Positions 54,019 through 64,000 of a DNA stretch of 64,000 nt are shown piece by piece (the first letter of the stretch is position 1; each line of letters starts with the position of its first letter). Under the pieces are notes generated by a model. It made no database searches. It was given only the letters and a program-made list of their open reading frames with translations, and was not told where the DNA came from. The translations under genes and the position numbers were made by a program. This DNA comes from Apium graveolens. Its lineage: Eukaryota > Streptophyta > Magnoliopsida > Apiales > Apiaceae. The stretch is from positions 45,682,192 through 45,746,191 of the forward strand of contig NC_133657.1 in NCBI RefSeq assembly GCF_009905375.1, given 5' to 3'.

Positions 54019-54558
54019 TTGTGCAAGGGTACAACTGATCTAGGATTGTGGTATCCTAGAGAATCAAATTTTAAGCTAATAGGTTACTCAGATGCAGATT
54101 TTGCAGGATGCAAAATAGACAGGAAAAGCACTAGTGGAAGCTGCCAATTTCTTGGAGGCAGATTGGTTTCTTGGTTTAGCAACAAAACAGAAATCAATTT
54201 CCACATCAACTGCAGAAGCAGAATATATTGTTGCAGGAAGCTGTTGTGCACAAATTCTTTGGATGAAGAATCAGTTACTAGACTATGGTTAGAATTTTCT
54301 AAAATACCTATTTATTGTGATAATCAAAGTGCTTTTTCTATGACAGGAAATCCAGTTCAACACTCAATGACAAAGCACATCAGCATTAGGTACCATTTCA
54401 TAAGGGAACATGTGATGGAAGGTACAGTGGAATTGCATTTTGTTCCAACAGATCAACAACTAGCAGATACCTTCACAAAACCACTATGTGAAGCTAATTT
54501 TACAAGACTTGTAAATGAAATTGGAATAGTTTCAGGTTCTTTCTCAAAATCTGTTTAG
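54019..54558 (+). pseudogene. pol: C3 RNase H
   Basis: An open 179-codon frame, starting in KGTTDLGLWYPRESNFKLIGYSDADFAGCKIDRKSTSG, the RNase H domain of copia, with PIYCDNQSAFSMTGNPVQHSMTKHI and ELHFVPTDQQLADTFTKPL at the end. A short deletion upstream (~54025) removes ~20 codons of the connection (LCAR joined to GTTDLG). It ends at 54556-54558, the pol stop, followed by spacer. The central part (HINCRSRIYCCRKLLCT) is in a shifted frame. Confidence 0.85.
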
Positions 54559-55888
54559 TTTTTATTCTCATACATCAGACTTTATGATCAGTGTTTAAAT
54601 ATTTTCTCATCTCAGTTTAATCTGTGCTTAAATTGTAACATATTAAACACTGTTTATTATCTGATGTGATTCTATAAACTCTGAAAGTGTTTTGAATGTT
54701 CCGTGACTATTCAATCCAATGAGGATTATCTTGTTAGATGTTAACTTAGTAGTCTTTAACAAACTATGAATCCCATGTTTGAATTAGTTATTTATGTGGA
54801 AATCAACAACACAAGCAAATTCTGATTTTGATCTTAGTCAAATTTACTTTCTTGTATCTTATTACTAAGTCATAAATTAGATTATTGCTTCTTATCTGTC
54901 AAATTCTGATGTCAGTAAATCTTAAGGATGAACTACATGCTTGATAAGCCTCATTTATCTGAAGAAAATAAAAGAAAAGAAAAAATTAAAATCAGGTACT
55001 CCTTTGAGATCTAGAGTAATTTATGTGAAAGGGAAGATCCAAGTGCATTGCTGGTATTAAGTTATATGCATTAGAAAAGCAAATTAATATTTCTTGGTGA
55101 CTTTTCATATTCTCTGATTACTGGAGAAATATTCTGATAACATCATTAATTCTGATGGAAGTTGTAACTCATTTACACTAAGAAGCCCTTGTCAAAAGAA
55201 TTTCAAAAGATGCATAAAATGAGCACAAACAGTTGAGGTGGATTCTTGCATAACTTTATTCTACAGTAGACTTCAAAATCCAAGACACATTTTAAGCATT
55301 TCTCTTAGTTATGCCTTATTTCTAAGATATACTGAAGTTTATCAGACTTTAATCTTTATCTGATCATTTGCACATACACACATTATCACTCCATATGAAT
55401 GATGAAAATTACTGTGGTGATTAAGTTGTTTCTGATAAGCAGTTAAGTATTATTTACATAAATTCTGAGGACAAGTTCTGATTATGTTCTGATGATTAAA
55501 CTCTGAAGAAACCAATTAGTATTTGTGTGAAGAAACACAGAAACAGTCATTCACCTTTTTGAGTACAGAAGCCATGTTCTGATGACCGTTAAATTATGAT
55601 AATAGTCAAATTCTGATGCAAATCCTGATGCTTACGTGGCATTATTTATTTACTTGACTTATTTTTTGTATTTATTGTAACGGTTATATTTCTCAGAAAA
55701 ATAATTAAGTGCAATAGAACAGTAATAATCATTTGATTAATGGGTTGCGTGTTGGTTTTTGCATATGCATATGTGCACTAATTACTGCACATTTCACGTG
55801 CCCACTAATTACTACCTTGACTATTTACTGCGTGATAGGTGTAACTATGTTAATTTTACTTCCAAAAAGAGCCGTTGAGTGAAAAGAG
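54559..55888. other. C3 spacer between pol and the ORF3 promoter
   Basis: About 1.3 kb without a plausible gene. It is AT-rich and contains more than ten TTCTGAT/TCTGATG words (54829, 54903, 55134, 55150, 55475 and later). C1 has a shorter equivalent (11335-11767). Confidence 0.7.
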
Positions 55889-55957
55889 TATAAATATTAG
55901 AGATAAAAGATTATACAAATCTTTTACCTTCTCTCTTATGTTATCTCTTATTTCTTT

Positions 55958-56001
<44 letters not shown>

Positions 56002-56079
56002 ATTTTCTGACGGACTTTCTTACAGGCATTTTATCAAACACTCTATAATCACACAACTTTTCACTTAGTTTTCACAGAA
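55889..56079 (+). promoter_or_regulatory. Putative internal promoter and leader of C3 ORF3
   Basis: TATAAATA at 55889-55896, preceded at 55870 by AGCCGTTGAG (AACGG on the other strand), is followed by a pyrimidine-rich leader with (CT) repeats (55962-55993), and then TTTTCACAGAAATGGCACC. The layout and the start codon context match C1 (11226-11334). The leader is longer (about 155 nt from the expected start). Confidence 0.6.
55962..55993 (+). repeat. (CT)n microsatellite in the C3 ORF3 leader
   Basis: About 16 CT units, broken once (TTTCTCTC). Common in plant promoters/5' leaders; its length probably varies. Confidence 0.9.
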
Positions 56080-57735
56080 ATGGCACCTAAGGATCTTATC
56101 TATGATGGAGTCAAGTTTGTCCCCAACAACTAGATGGCTATTCTCAACAAGGACGAAACTCCTTCAGAACTTCACTTCATTCAAGGTTTTCTTGCTCGAA
56201 GTGAAATTAGGTATGCTCTGACCCAACCACAGGCTCTCTCAGGCAAGCAAATTCTGGAGTTTTGGAGGTCTAGAGTCTATGATAATGGTGGTGAAAGTGG
56301 TCCCCAAGCATCATTTTTACAACAGGGGAAGATGAGTACTCGGTAACGTTGTCAACTGTTCGACAAGCATTGCATTTGCCAGAAAATTGTACTTACAATT
56401 CACAAGTTGGGAAGCCAGTTCTTCAAAACATGATGGAAAATCTTGGCTATGAGAAGTCTTTGTCCAAGCTGGGACAAATGAAGAGGCCCTACATCAGGAA
56501 GGAGTGGAGCTTCTTTTTCGATTGTATTACCAAAGCCTTTGCCAACAAATGCTCCAGTTTTGATGTTATTCCAATCATGAGTCAGTAAATCGGGTATGCT
56601 CTTTTTAATCAAACTCATTTTGATTATATTTTGATGTTATTCCAATCATGAGTCAGCAAAGAAGATAGCAACATAGTATATTTTGTTAGATTCTGTCAGC
56701 TTATATATAGTTTATGTTGTCCTGATGCACCTCAAACCTTTAGTGAGTTATTTGAACCCTTTAAACTTCACAAAAGGGCTTTCACAGACTTATTATCTGC
56801 TGATAATAAGAAGGATATACTAAGACCCCTCCAAATTCCCCAATCTGTTAGTAAATTCTGATCCTCACAGATACACAACCATATATCCTGATGTTGCACC
56901 TACACAGCCTACTACTTCTCAACCTCCACCAACCCAGCCTTCCAATACTCAACCAGCACAATCCTCTCAACCACAACCATCAGCACGTACTATCAGAACC
57001 TCACCTCTCAAGTCCAAATCTAAACCACACTCTGGTACATCTAAACAAGTGCCATTTGTGAAATCTGCTACACCATCTAGGCCCAAAACCAAAAGAACTA
57101 TCTCTGTGCCTAAATCTCCACCAAGGAGAAAAAGAAAGTTGATTCTGAGAGATGAATCTGATGAGGATGAACAAGTCCAGGTTCCTACATCAGAACCTGT
57201 AACATTAGAAGCTGAAGAGTCAACTCTTCAGAAGGAGAAAGCAACTGAAGCTTCTGGCATTCAGAAAAGAAAGAGTTCTTCACATTCTGATACATATCAT
57301 GTCACCCCTCCATCTAGAAAATCAAAATTGAGGAAGATGAGAGCAGGTGTACATGTTGCACAAAATTAATATGAGGTTGCTGAAGATGCTGAGGAAGGGG
57401 ATCAGGATTCTCTAATCTCACAAGAACCTATTATGATTGAAGCCCTGCCAGTAGCTGAAGAAGCTTTGATAAAGGAATCTGCAATTCCTGATATTCACAG
57501 ATCAGAACCTGTACAAGAATCTGTGATTTCTCCACCTCACTCTCCAATCAAAGCTACAGATGATGTTGAAGAACAAGAGACAAGTACTGAAATTGATATT
57601 CATAATTTGAATATACCTTCTGTTCTCTATCTGGAAGCTCCACCAGCAAATCAGTCAACACCTCCTGTTTCTCCAATTCTACAGGCTGAGATACCATCAA
57701 CTCCAATTCTTGATCTAGATGTTGAAGGTTAGAAT

Positions 57736-58428
57736 TTGGATACAGCTGCATCTGCATCAGAATCTACTTCAGTTACACACACCTTGGTGTTATCAGAAGA
57801 TGAGGAGATTCTTGCAAGTTCTGGAGAGTCGACTCCAGTAAATACTTCATTGCCTACAGGAAAGGAGGCTTTGTTCCATTTTGACGAAAAGGCTCCAGTT
57901 CCATGGGAGGAAACCTCTAGAGGGGTTGAGTGGATATATAAATGGAATGATACTGATTTTATTCCCAGCCCACATGTTTTGTCAGAACATATTTCAAAAG
58001 CTGATGATTTGCTGACAAGTTCTGACTTCAAGCACCAACTAAAGGTCACAACTCTCAGTACTAGAACTCTACAAGGTCAACACTCCAAGACTCATGAAAA
58101 GGTCGATAAATTTCAGGAAACAGCTGATAAGCTAGCCATGACTCAAGATCTAGATAGAAAGAGGTTTATCAGACCAATTAAAGAAAAGGTGGATGCTATT
58201 GAGCTTTTTCAAACCCAGCAGCAGGCCCAACTGGATGAGGTCTTACAAAATCAAGCTTCTCAACAGACTCAGTTAAATGAGATCCAATCTTCAGTGGAAC
58301 TCCTTCTTTCTCTTCTCCTGCCAGATGATGCCAAAAAGGGGGAGAAGGTAGTTAAGTCCAAATGCTCACCAAGCCAAACACTAAAGAAAAAGGATGATCA
58401 TGGTGATGACCTGGGAAACTCTGATTAG
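57736..58428 (+). CDS. C3 ORF3 middle: coiled coil and DDAKKGE motif (230 codons open)
   Basis: The open frame contains a Gln-rich helical stretch (about residues 150-200) with heptad spacing, leading to LLLSLLLPDDAKKGEKV and a Lys-rich tail. C2 ORF3 carries the same segment (SMELIVSLLLGDDAKKG), which argues that this part is under constraint or recently shared. The DNA behind AKKGE is the purine run AAAAAGGGGGAGAA, which resembles a polypurine tract. Confidence 0.65.
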   Translation: MDTAASASESTSVTHTLVLSEDEEILASSGESTPVNTSLPTGKEALFHFDEKAPVPWEETSRGVEWIYKWNDTDFIPSPHVLSEHISKADDLLTSSDFKHQLKVTTLSTRTLQGQHSKTHEKVDKFQETADKLAMTQDLDRKRFIRPIKEKVDAIELFQTQQQAQLDEVLQNQASQQTQLNEIQSSVELLLSLLLPDDAKKGEKVVKSKCSPSQTLKKKDDHGDDLGNSD

Positions 58429-59106
58429 AGTAGAGGTCACGGTCAAGGAAAACAATTGAGCAGGATTCCTTCTTAACGGACAAGTTCTCATCAGAGATTG
58501 TCTGGTTCTACTCAAGGAAGGAATAAGGAAGGAAAGAAGCCAACAAATCAGGATGTTCCTTTGTTGATCACAAATACTGATACTACAAATTCTGATGATC
58601 AAGTTCTGACTACTTCTGATGTGATGATTCAAGCTGAAAGCCAAGAGTCACAGATGTTTTTACAGACTTTGAAGTTCAAAGGAAAGAAAGCAATATTCTT
58701 CTACAAAGATCCCAAAATTCAATCTGTTGATGAAGAATTGGCCAAGAGACTATTCCTTAAGGATAATCCAGGAGTGGATTTAGAGGAATTAAGAGAAGAA
58801 GAAGCTATATTTGCTGCTGAGAAGAGCAAACCAAAGTCAAAAGATTCTGATGCTAAAAAGCCACCAAGGCCAAAAGAAAAGGGGATTGTGATAAGAGAAA
58901 GATCTACCACAGAGATTCCTAGATCAAGGACTAGATATCAAACTACTACTGATCCGAAAGACAAGGGAAAAGGAAAAGTTGGGGAGACAGTCAAGGAGCA
59001 GAAAATGAAGATTCCTCAAATTATGATGGATCCTGTGTGCAAGATGGTTCAAGTCTTTGATGATGCTGTTGCTGAAGATTAAACAGTTGAAACTCTGAAA
59101 AGAAGA

Positions 59107-59111
59107 AAGAT
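59107..59111. repeat. Presumed target-site duplication of G3, left copy (AAGAT)
   Basis: AAGAT precedes TGTAACGCC. The partner would be right of the window. Confidence 0.5.
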
Positions 59112-62100
59112 TGTAACGCCCCAAATCCGGGGTCAAGATTTGGTGTTACTGAACCATTATTACATAAAGTAAAGAAATAAATAAATAACCCCTTGAGTCC
59201 GGATCTTTTACAGGTCATGGTATGAAACAAGAATCTAACCTTCTACAACTCACTTCCACTATAATACAAGTATATATACCTTTGAACTAATGCTCTTGTC
59301 ACATTCTTCTAACACCTTCAACCTCTCGCAACGGAAACTTCTCTAACTTCTGCTGTCTATCAAAGCTATTCACTTTAATCCTTATCTGTTTCTGGCAGAA
59401 ATAAGAATTGACAAAGCAAGAGTGAGCCAAAAATGCCCAGCAAGTATATAATTTGAATTTCAAACATTAATTTCAAAGAAAACTTCCAGACAAAATCTCT
59501 GAAATATTTTGAAGGGCGAAACACGAAATCATTTAAAGGATATATCTCGTTATCTTAAAATCAATTTGATTTGCATTGCTATGAATCACTTAGGACATAA
59601 TGACATTTTTGTAAGAACTTTAGAGATCGCGTGTTTTCAAAATAGTTTCTGGTATCATTTCATAATTGAGTAGTGAATGCAATAACTATTCGTAAAACGA
59701 CGTTCAAGAAATTCCTAACTATTTAGTATCCATCATTATCGACTAAGTTTCCATAGACTTAGCCTGCTAAACCAGCCTGATAAGGACGGGTTGAATAATT
59801 AAGAAGATCTCAATTCATTCAAGATCCTAATTATCACTGAGCAACTAATGCTGCAGCAACAATCCGAACCTCGAATATATTTAGAAACATTGTAATTTCC
59901 CGAAACTGAGTGCTAAGAAAGAATAACTTTAAACCATAATCATATTTTATTTCAAGAGGGAATGCCATTAATGGCGAACAACAATAAATTGGACTGAACA
60001 CTAGAAACCAACATATGCACTATAACCTGCTGATCAGTCAGGAGATAGTGCGGATCTATACCCAACTGCATAGACCCAACCAACATATGGGGCACCCAGG
60101 CAACTATGGCCTAAAGGGGTCCGGTCCATCTCCGGCCCATAGGATCCAGCTCATCACTGGTCCTCATAATAATCGTCCAGCCCGTAGAGTATTTTGATAT
60201 CAAATCATTTTGATTTCAAAACATCCCAAATCAGGGTTCGCAAATAACCCGAACGAATGGGTATTTGTGAAAGAGAGCAATCGAATTATAGGAACAATAA
60301 TGAAAAGAACTGGCATAATAAGAGTAATTGCAGCGAAATATAAAACAGTTAACTATTCTGAACTTAGAATAGGAGCGAATAAATATTTGCAGTATTTATG
60401 GAGAAAGGTTAGGAGTACTTGCAGTATTTTAAAAGAAAGTTCGGGAATACTTGCCTTAATAAGCTTTAACCGCTATTGACTTTGGTTCGACTTTGATCGT
60501 TTGGCTTTATCGTCAAACTACTATCCTAATCTGGATACGATCCCAACATTCAGACCCTTCTGTTGGAACCTCATTGATCTCGACGTCTAATCACTAGATC
60601 GTTCCTAGTCCGATGTCACGTCTCGGGTCTTCCGTCTAAACCTACAGGGTTAAAATATCCTAATTCAGATAACCGTTTAAGCTTAACATCAAATCACTAT
60701 TCTGTCCTACCCGTACGATTTCATAACAGAATTCATATTTATATGTATTATCGAAATACACATAGCAATTATGGTTCGCATCTTCGAAAATCGGTTCGGT
60801 ATTTAATTTCGGAAAATACGTATGTTTGTCGTTTTGAAAAATAGGGTAATCGATTATTCACAAAATATCTTATCACAGCACGCAAGTCAGTTTCATAAAG
60901 TTCAATTATATCCTTGTTCGACGTTTTCCGATAACTACAGGTTACGTTTCCGTATTTTCGGAATTAATTTTCCCGAAAATCGGGCAGTGTTTCCTCTATT
61001 TATCGGCATGCCCGTCGAATCATTTCGACTTCAAATCACAACCACAACACAATCCACAAAACAATCCCAACCACCGATTTGAATTCATTTATTATATACT
61101 GTTATTCGTAGTTTATTTTTCATTTCGTTTAAAAATTTATTTCTCAAATTAATTTTATTTCATTCATAAATGTAGGACTCAGATTAAAATCATCACGGTC
61201 CACCGTCGGCTCGCCTAAGCTCATCGCCGACGGCGATAAAATTCGCGGGTTTTCGTTGATTACGGACGTCCAACAAGAATTCCATCGATTGATTATTAAG
61301 AATTTTCCGCACGAATTTATTTTATTTCACGAATCATTAATCAATTTTTTTCCTGCAGAAAATCATTAAAATTAATAAAATAATTCCATTTTACAATCGG
61401 GAAAACAAAGCAGGCCAAAAACAGAATTCGATAGCACAGAGACACGCGCATATGCGCTGTAACAGGACCCACAACCAGCTGCAACGCCGGAAAAATTCAG
61501 CGGCAACTGGAAGCAGGCGACAACGAGTACGGCCGGATATAAAACAAACCGGAAATCATACACCGCAAAGATTCACATACACGCAACATACACATATATT
61601 CGTATGTACATAAATATATACCGAGAAACAGAAATCAAGCCAAGGCAATCGCCGGAGACGAGCTAGAGGAACAGGACTCAGGCGGCAACAGACTCGCCGG
61701 GAAAGAAGACCAACAGGAAAAACAAAAACCGAAGGAGGAAGGAGAATAAAGAGAGAGAGAGATTTGAGAGGCGAGGAAGAGAGATAATAGAGGAAAATTG
61801 AAGAGAACGAGAGAGATTGATGGAGAGATTGATCGGGTGAGCTGAAAGAAAAACGGGTTGAACCCGGTTAAATAATCTGCCCCCCCCCCTTTTGTTCCCT
61901 TTTTTTTTTAATATTTTATTACGATAGTTCTGACTTTGGACACCGAAATTTCAAAATTTAATGAGCGTTTAACGGGTAAAATCAGTTAAAGATTCTCGGA
62001 AATAATTTTTAGAATCTCGGAATAATTAGAGGTTATCAAAATAAAGTTTCCATAATTTCTAAATCATTTTTGAAACGCAAATCAGACCCGCGTTTTATGA

Positions 62101-63175
62101 TTTAACGAACAGGCGGGCTGTTAAATAAAAACCAGAAAATTGTCGGAATAGTTTTAAAATTCTTGAAATATTTAAGAGTTAATAAAATAAAATTTTCATG
62201 ATTTTTGAAACATCTCGAAATTAGATATTGATTTTACAATTAAATGGAGTCGGAAAATCATTTAAAGATAATTAATAAATAAAATATTAATTTCTAAATT
62301 TTATAAACTCCTAAAAATAATAAATAAAATTATAAAACAATAAAAATAATTTTAAAAACAATTTTAGCATTTTTAAGAATAAATATTCAATAAAATCACT
62401 TTAAAATGAATTAAATTCATACAGCTCGATAATTAATTATAAAAGTAATCTTCGCGTTCAACAAATCACATCCAATAAATAATACAGCAACACCTAGTTG
62501 ATAGAACCATCACATATCTTATTTGTTTAATAATTCGATAGGTATATTAACATATCAGATCCGAAAATAGGTTACTTAGCCGCTAAGTTACTGAAAAGAC
62601 GATACGATTTTAATACCAGATTTGAATAATTATCAAAACAGAGCTTCCTATAAAATACTTTGTACGAAATTAAGGTAATAATGTCTCGCCTTTTGAGAAT
62701 ATGGATTCTTATCGATATATAAAATGATTCGCGTATTAGAAATTTCACACCGGGACTCATACAGGTCAAACCGTACCCCGGATCAAGAAAGTCAAAACAT
62801 AAAAAGTGTTCAGAATTATCAGATTAGGTTAGGAAGGAGTTTTCGGAAGAGTTTCGTGTTGTAAAAACGCAAAAAACGATTGAAGTGGGACAATTTCTGA
62901 TTCTAAAAATAAATTTATAATTATGTAAGAATAATCATTATTAATTCTATAAATCCTTATAAAATCATATGATTATTCAAAAATTACCAGAAAAATACCA
63001 AAATTATCTAGATTTAATTCTGGATAATTAGAAGTTAAAATATTCACATTTTCATCAGAAGTAAACATCCAAATATTAATATCAGTTACCAAATAATTCA
63101 CCAAAATTCACATAAAAATCACATAATAATTATTTATTGATAAAAATAATTACATAATATTTCCCAGGCGTTACA
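59112..63175 (-). repeat. G3 3' LTR (4064 bp)
   Basis: Plus-strand ends TGTAACGCC and GGCGTTACA form a perfect 9-bp inverted pair. A purine tract (minus AAGGGGGAAAGAA) directly follows at 63176 onward. Contains the CT/GA-rich leader equivalent (61745-61830), the CCCCAAATCCGGGG terminal element shared with S1, and a run of 10 C at 61880-61889 next to T-runs. No gene is convincing in these 4 kb. Confidence 0.92.
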
Positions 63176-64000
63176 TTCTTTCCCCCTTAAAAGGATTCTG
63201 TCCTCAGAATCATGCTAGAGAACAGACACTGCTATATTTCGAGTATCTACTTAAAACTTCTCAGGACTCACTACTTTAATCACGTTTCAACGGTCTCCTA
63301 CTATCATCAGATTTATCAGTTGTTCATGCAACTCCTAACTCAATCTTTTATTTCATATATTTGAAGCTAAATTACTCTTCATAGTCATACACACATAAAT
63401 GCCTTATGGACTCATTACACCTGTGGCAACAAGACCAACTCATTCACAATCGTTCTATCTATCTCATTATTTCAAAGGACCAACTTAATATACACTAACC
63501 TTCTTTTCTTTCCGATTCTAGTAGTTTCCTGTTCATGAAATTTCTATTTTCACTAACTGTTCTACTTTACGTTTCATGTCTCCCTTTGTTCGGGTAGTCT
63601 GGCATATGATTAATTCTAATCGTATTCGAAAATCTTTAATCGGTCTCTTGCATTTTCTATTTGTCTGCACCCGATGTCCTGAGCTCATGACATCTGATGT
63701 TTCGAAATGTTCTACATTTATGCAAAACTGAAAAGGAAAATCTCGGTAATTGCATCTACTCACCATTTGGTAGCATAATTCTATTTCTTTTCAATTACTA
63801 TCAAGTAGATTCATCAAGCGAGGATCCCTTACTATCTGAAAGAAAGTACATTAATTTGGAACGGAATGAATTCAAAACCCGGTCTCTTGGTACTAATACT
63901 CATTTTGTTGTCATATCAAATTAGATATCAATACGAACTTTGATGCTCACAACGTCCCAAACTGAAGTCAACATCAATCATCTGTATTAATACCACCTTT
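63176..64000 (-). mobile_element. G3 internal region, 3' end
   Basis: Begins with the polypurine tract on the minus strand, then continues into about 800 bp of sequence upstream of the LTR that I cannot place in pol. One frame (63766-63533, 77 codons) has no recognisable domain. The first bases (CTGAGGACAGAATCC on minus) are shared with G1 and G2 just before their LTRs, which confirms the identity. Confidence 0.75.

Larger units (their letters stand above)
48301..59111 (+). mobile_element. C3: Sirevirus-like Ty1/copia element, 5' part
   Basis: Plus-strand element: 5' LTR 48301-48876, tRNA-Met PBS, gag, PR, IN, RT, RNase H, an internal promoter-like module, and ORF3 to 59111, where G3 is inserted. 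The 3' end is outside the window. It is a different family from C1 (different LTR, different repeated word), with similar gene organisation. All frames carry stops. Confidence 0.9.
56080..59111 (+). pseudogene. C3 ORF3: additional post-pol ORF of Sirevirus type, interrupted by G3
   Basis: ATG 56080 opens MAPKDLIYDGVKFVPNN*; after one TAG the frame continues (56134-56346) with ELHFIQGFLARSEIRYAL. After a frame change 56349-56588 gives RQALHLPENC and PYIRKEWSFFFDCITKAF, homologous to C1 ORF3. Later pieces: 57049-57369 (Pro/Lys-rich), 57433-57732, 57736-58428 (coiled coil with QQQAQLDEVLQNQ, then SVELLLSLLLPDDAKKGEK) and 58498-59082 (Lys/Glu-rich, ending VQVFDDAVAED). A TAA at ~59080 and the G3 insertion at 59112 end it. 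More than ten TTCTGAT-type words lie in it. The function is unknown; no signal peptide or membrane helix is visible. Confidence 0.82.

Noticed and set aside
61880..61910. Run of ten C followed by T runs as a G-quadruplex element
   Set aside because: Single homopolymer, not four G-tracts; could be length-variable or a sequencing artefact.
63533..63766. 77-codon minus-strand frame next to the G3 LTR as a gene
   Set aside because: No recognisable domain, Arg/Lys-rich; it lies in the 3' non-coding part of a chromovirus.

Overview
The window looks like intergenic heterochromatin of a large-genome flowering plant, most likely a eudicot. Every stretch I can interpret belongs to an LTR retrotransposon, and I see no host gene, tRNA, rRNA or prokaryotic feature. 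The Ty1/copia elements are Sirevirus-like (SIRE/Maximus): long gag, a pol linker full of Ser/Asp repeats, and an extra ORF after pol. The Ty3/gypsy elements look like Tekay/Del chromoviruses: 3-4 kb LTRs and a chromodomain-like end to integrase. An Apiaceae-like source is only a guess from general protein similarity.

Layout, from nesting. C2 is a Sirevirus ORF3 fragment (40099-41946, minus) and is the oldest piece. C0 (Sirevirus, minus; 1-4414 plus 37951-40098) appears inserted in C2. G1 (chromovirus, plus; 5' LTR from 4415, 3' LTR 34616-37950) is inserted in the gag of C0. C1 (complete Sirevirus, minus, 5404-22927, identical 5-bp GATAT duplications, two 1103-bp LTRs) is inserted in the 5' LTR of G1. 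S1, a 4253-bp solo chromovirus LTR with ATTTG duplications (13994-18246), splits the integrase of C1. C4, a rearranged and gag-deleted copia element of another lineage (23158-29885, minus), lies between the 5' LTR remnant and the internal region of G1. On the right, G2 (chromovirus, minus, 41947-48300) is inserted in C2, C3 (Sirevirus, plus, 48301-59111) in G2, and G3 (chromovirus, minus, from 59112 past the window end) in C3.

The coding regions are mostly broken by stops, frameshifts and nested insertions. The longest open frames are C1 gag (637 codons), C3 integrase (482 codons) and parts of C1 ORF3. Gag, protease, integrase, RT and RNase H follow the usual copia order (GAG-PR-IN-RT-RH). 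The gypsy elements have PR-RT-RH-IN-chromodomain.

The most interesting signals are in the Sireviruses. (1) C1 and C3 are clearly different families, yet each carries a similar module after pol: an AACGG-type motif, a TATA box, a pyrimidine-rich leader, and an ATGGCACC start opening a homologous third ORF. This suggests ORF3 is transcribed from its own internal promoter. (2) Each of these two families is sprinkled with its own short word, in both orientations and in more than one reading frame, across the LTR, gag, the pol linker, spacers and ORF3: TATCCGTTGA in C1 and TTCTGAT/TCAGAACTTA in C3. That pattern suggests a DNA- or RNA-level role rather than a protein one.
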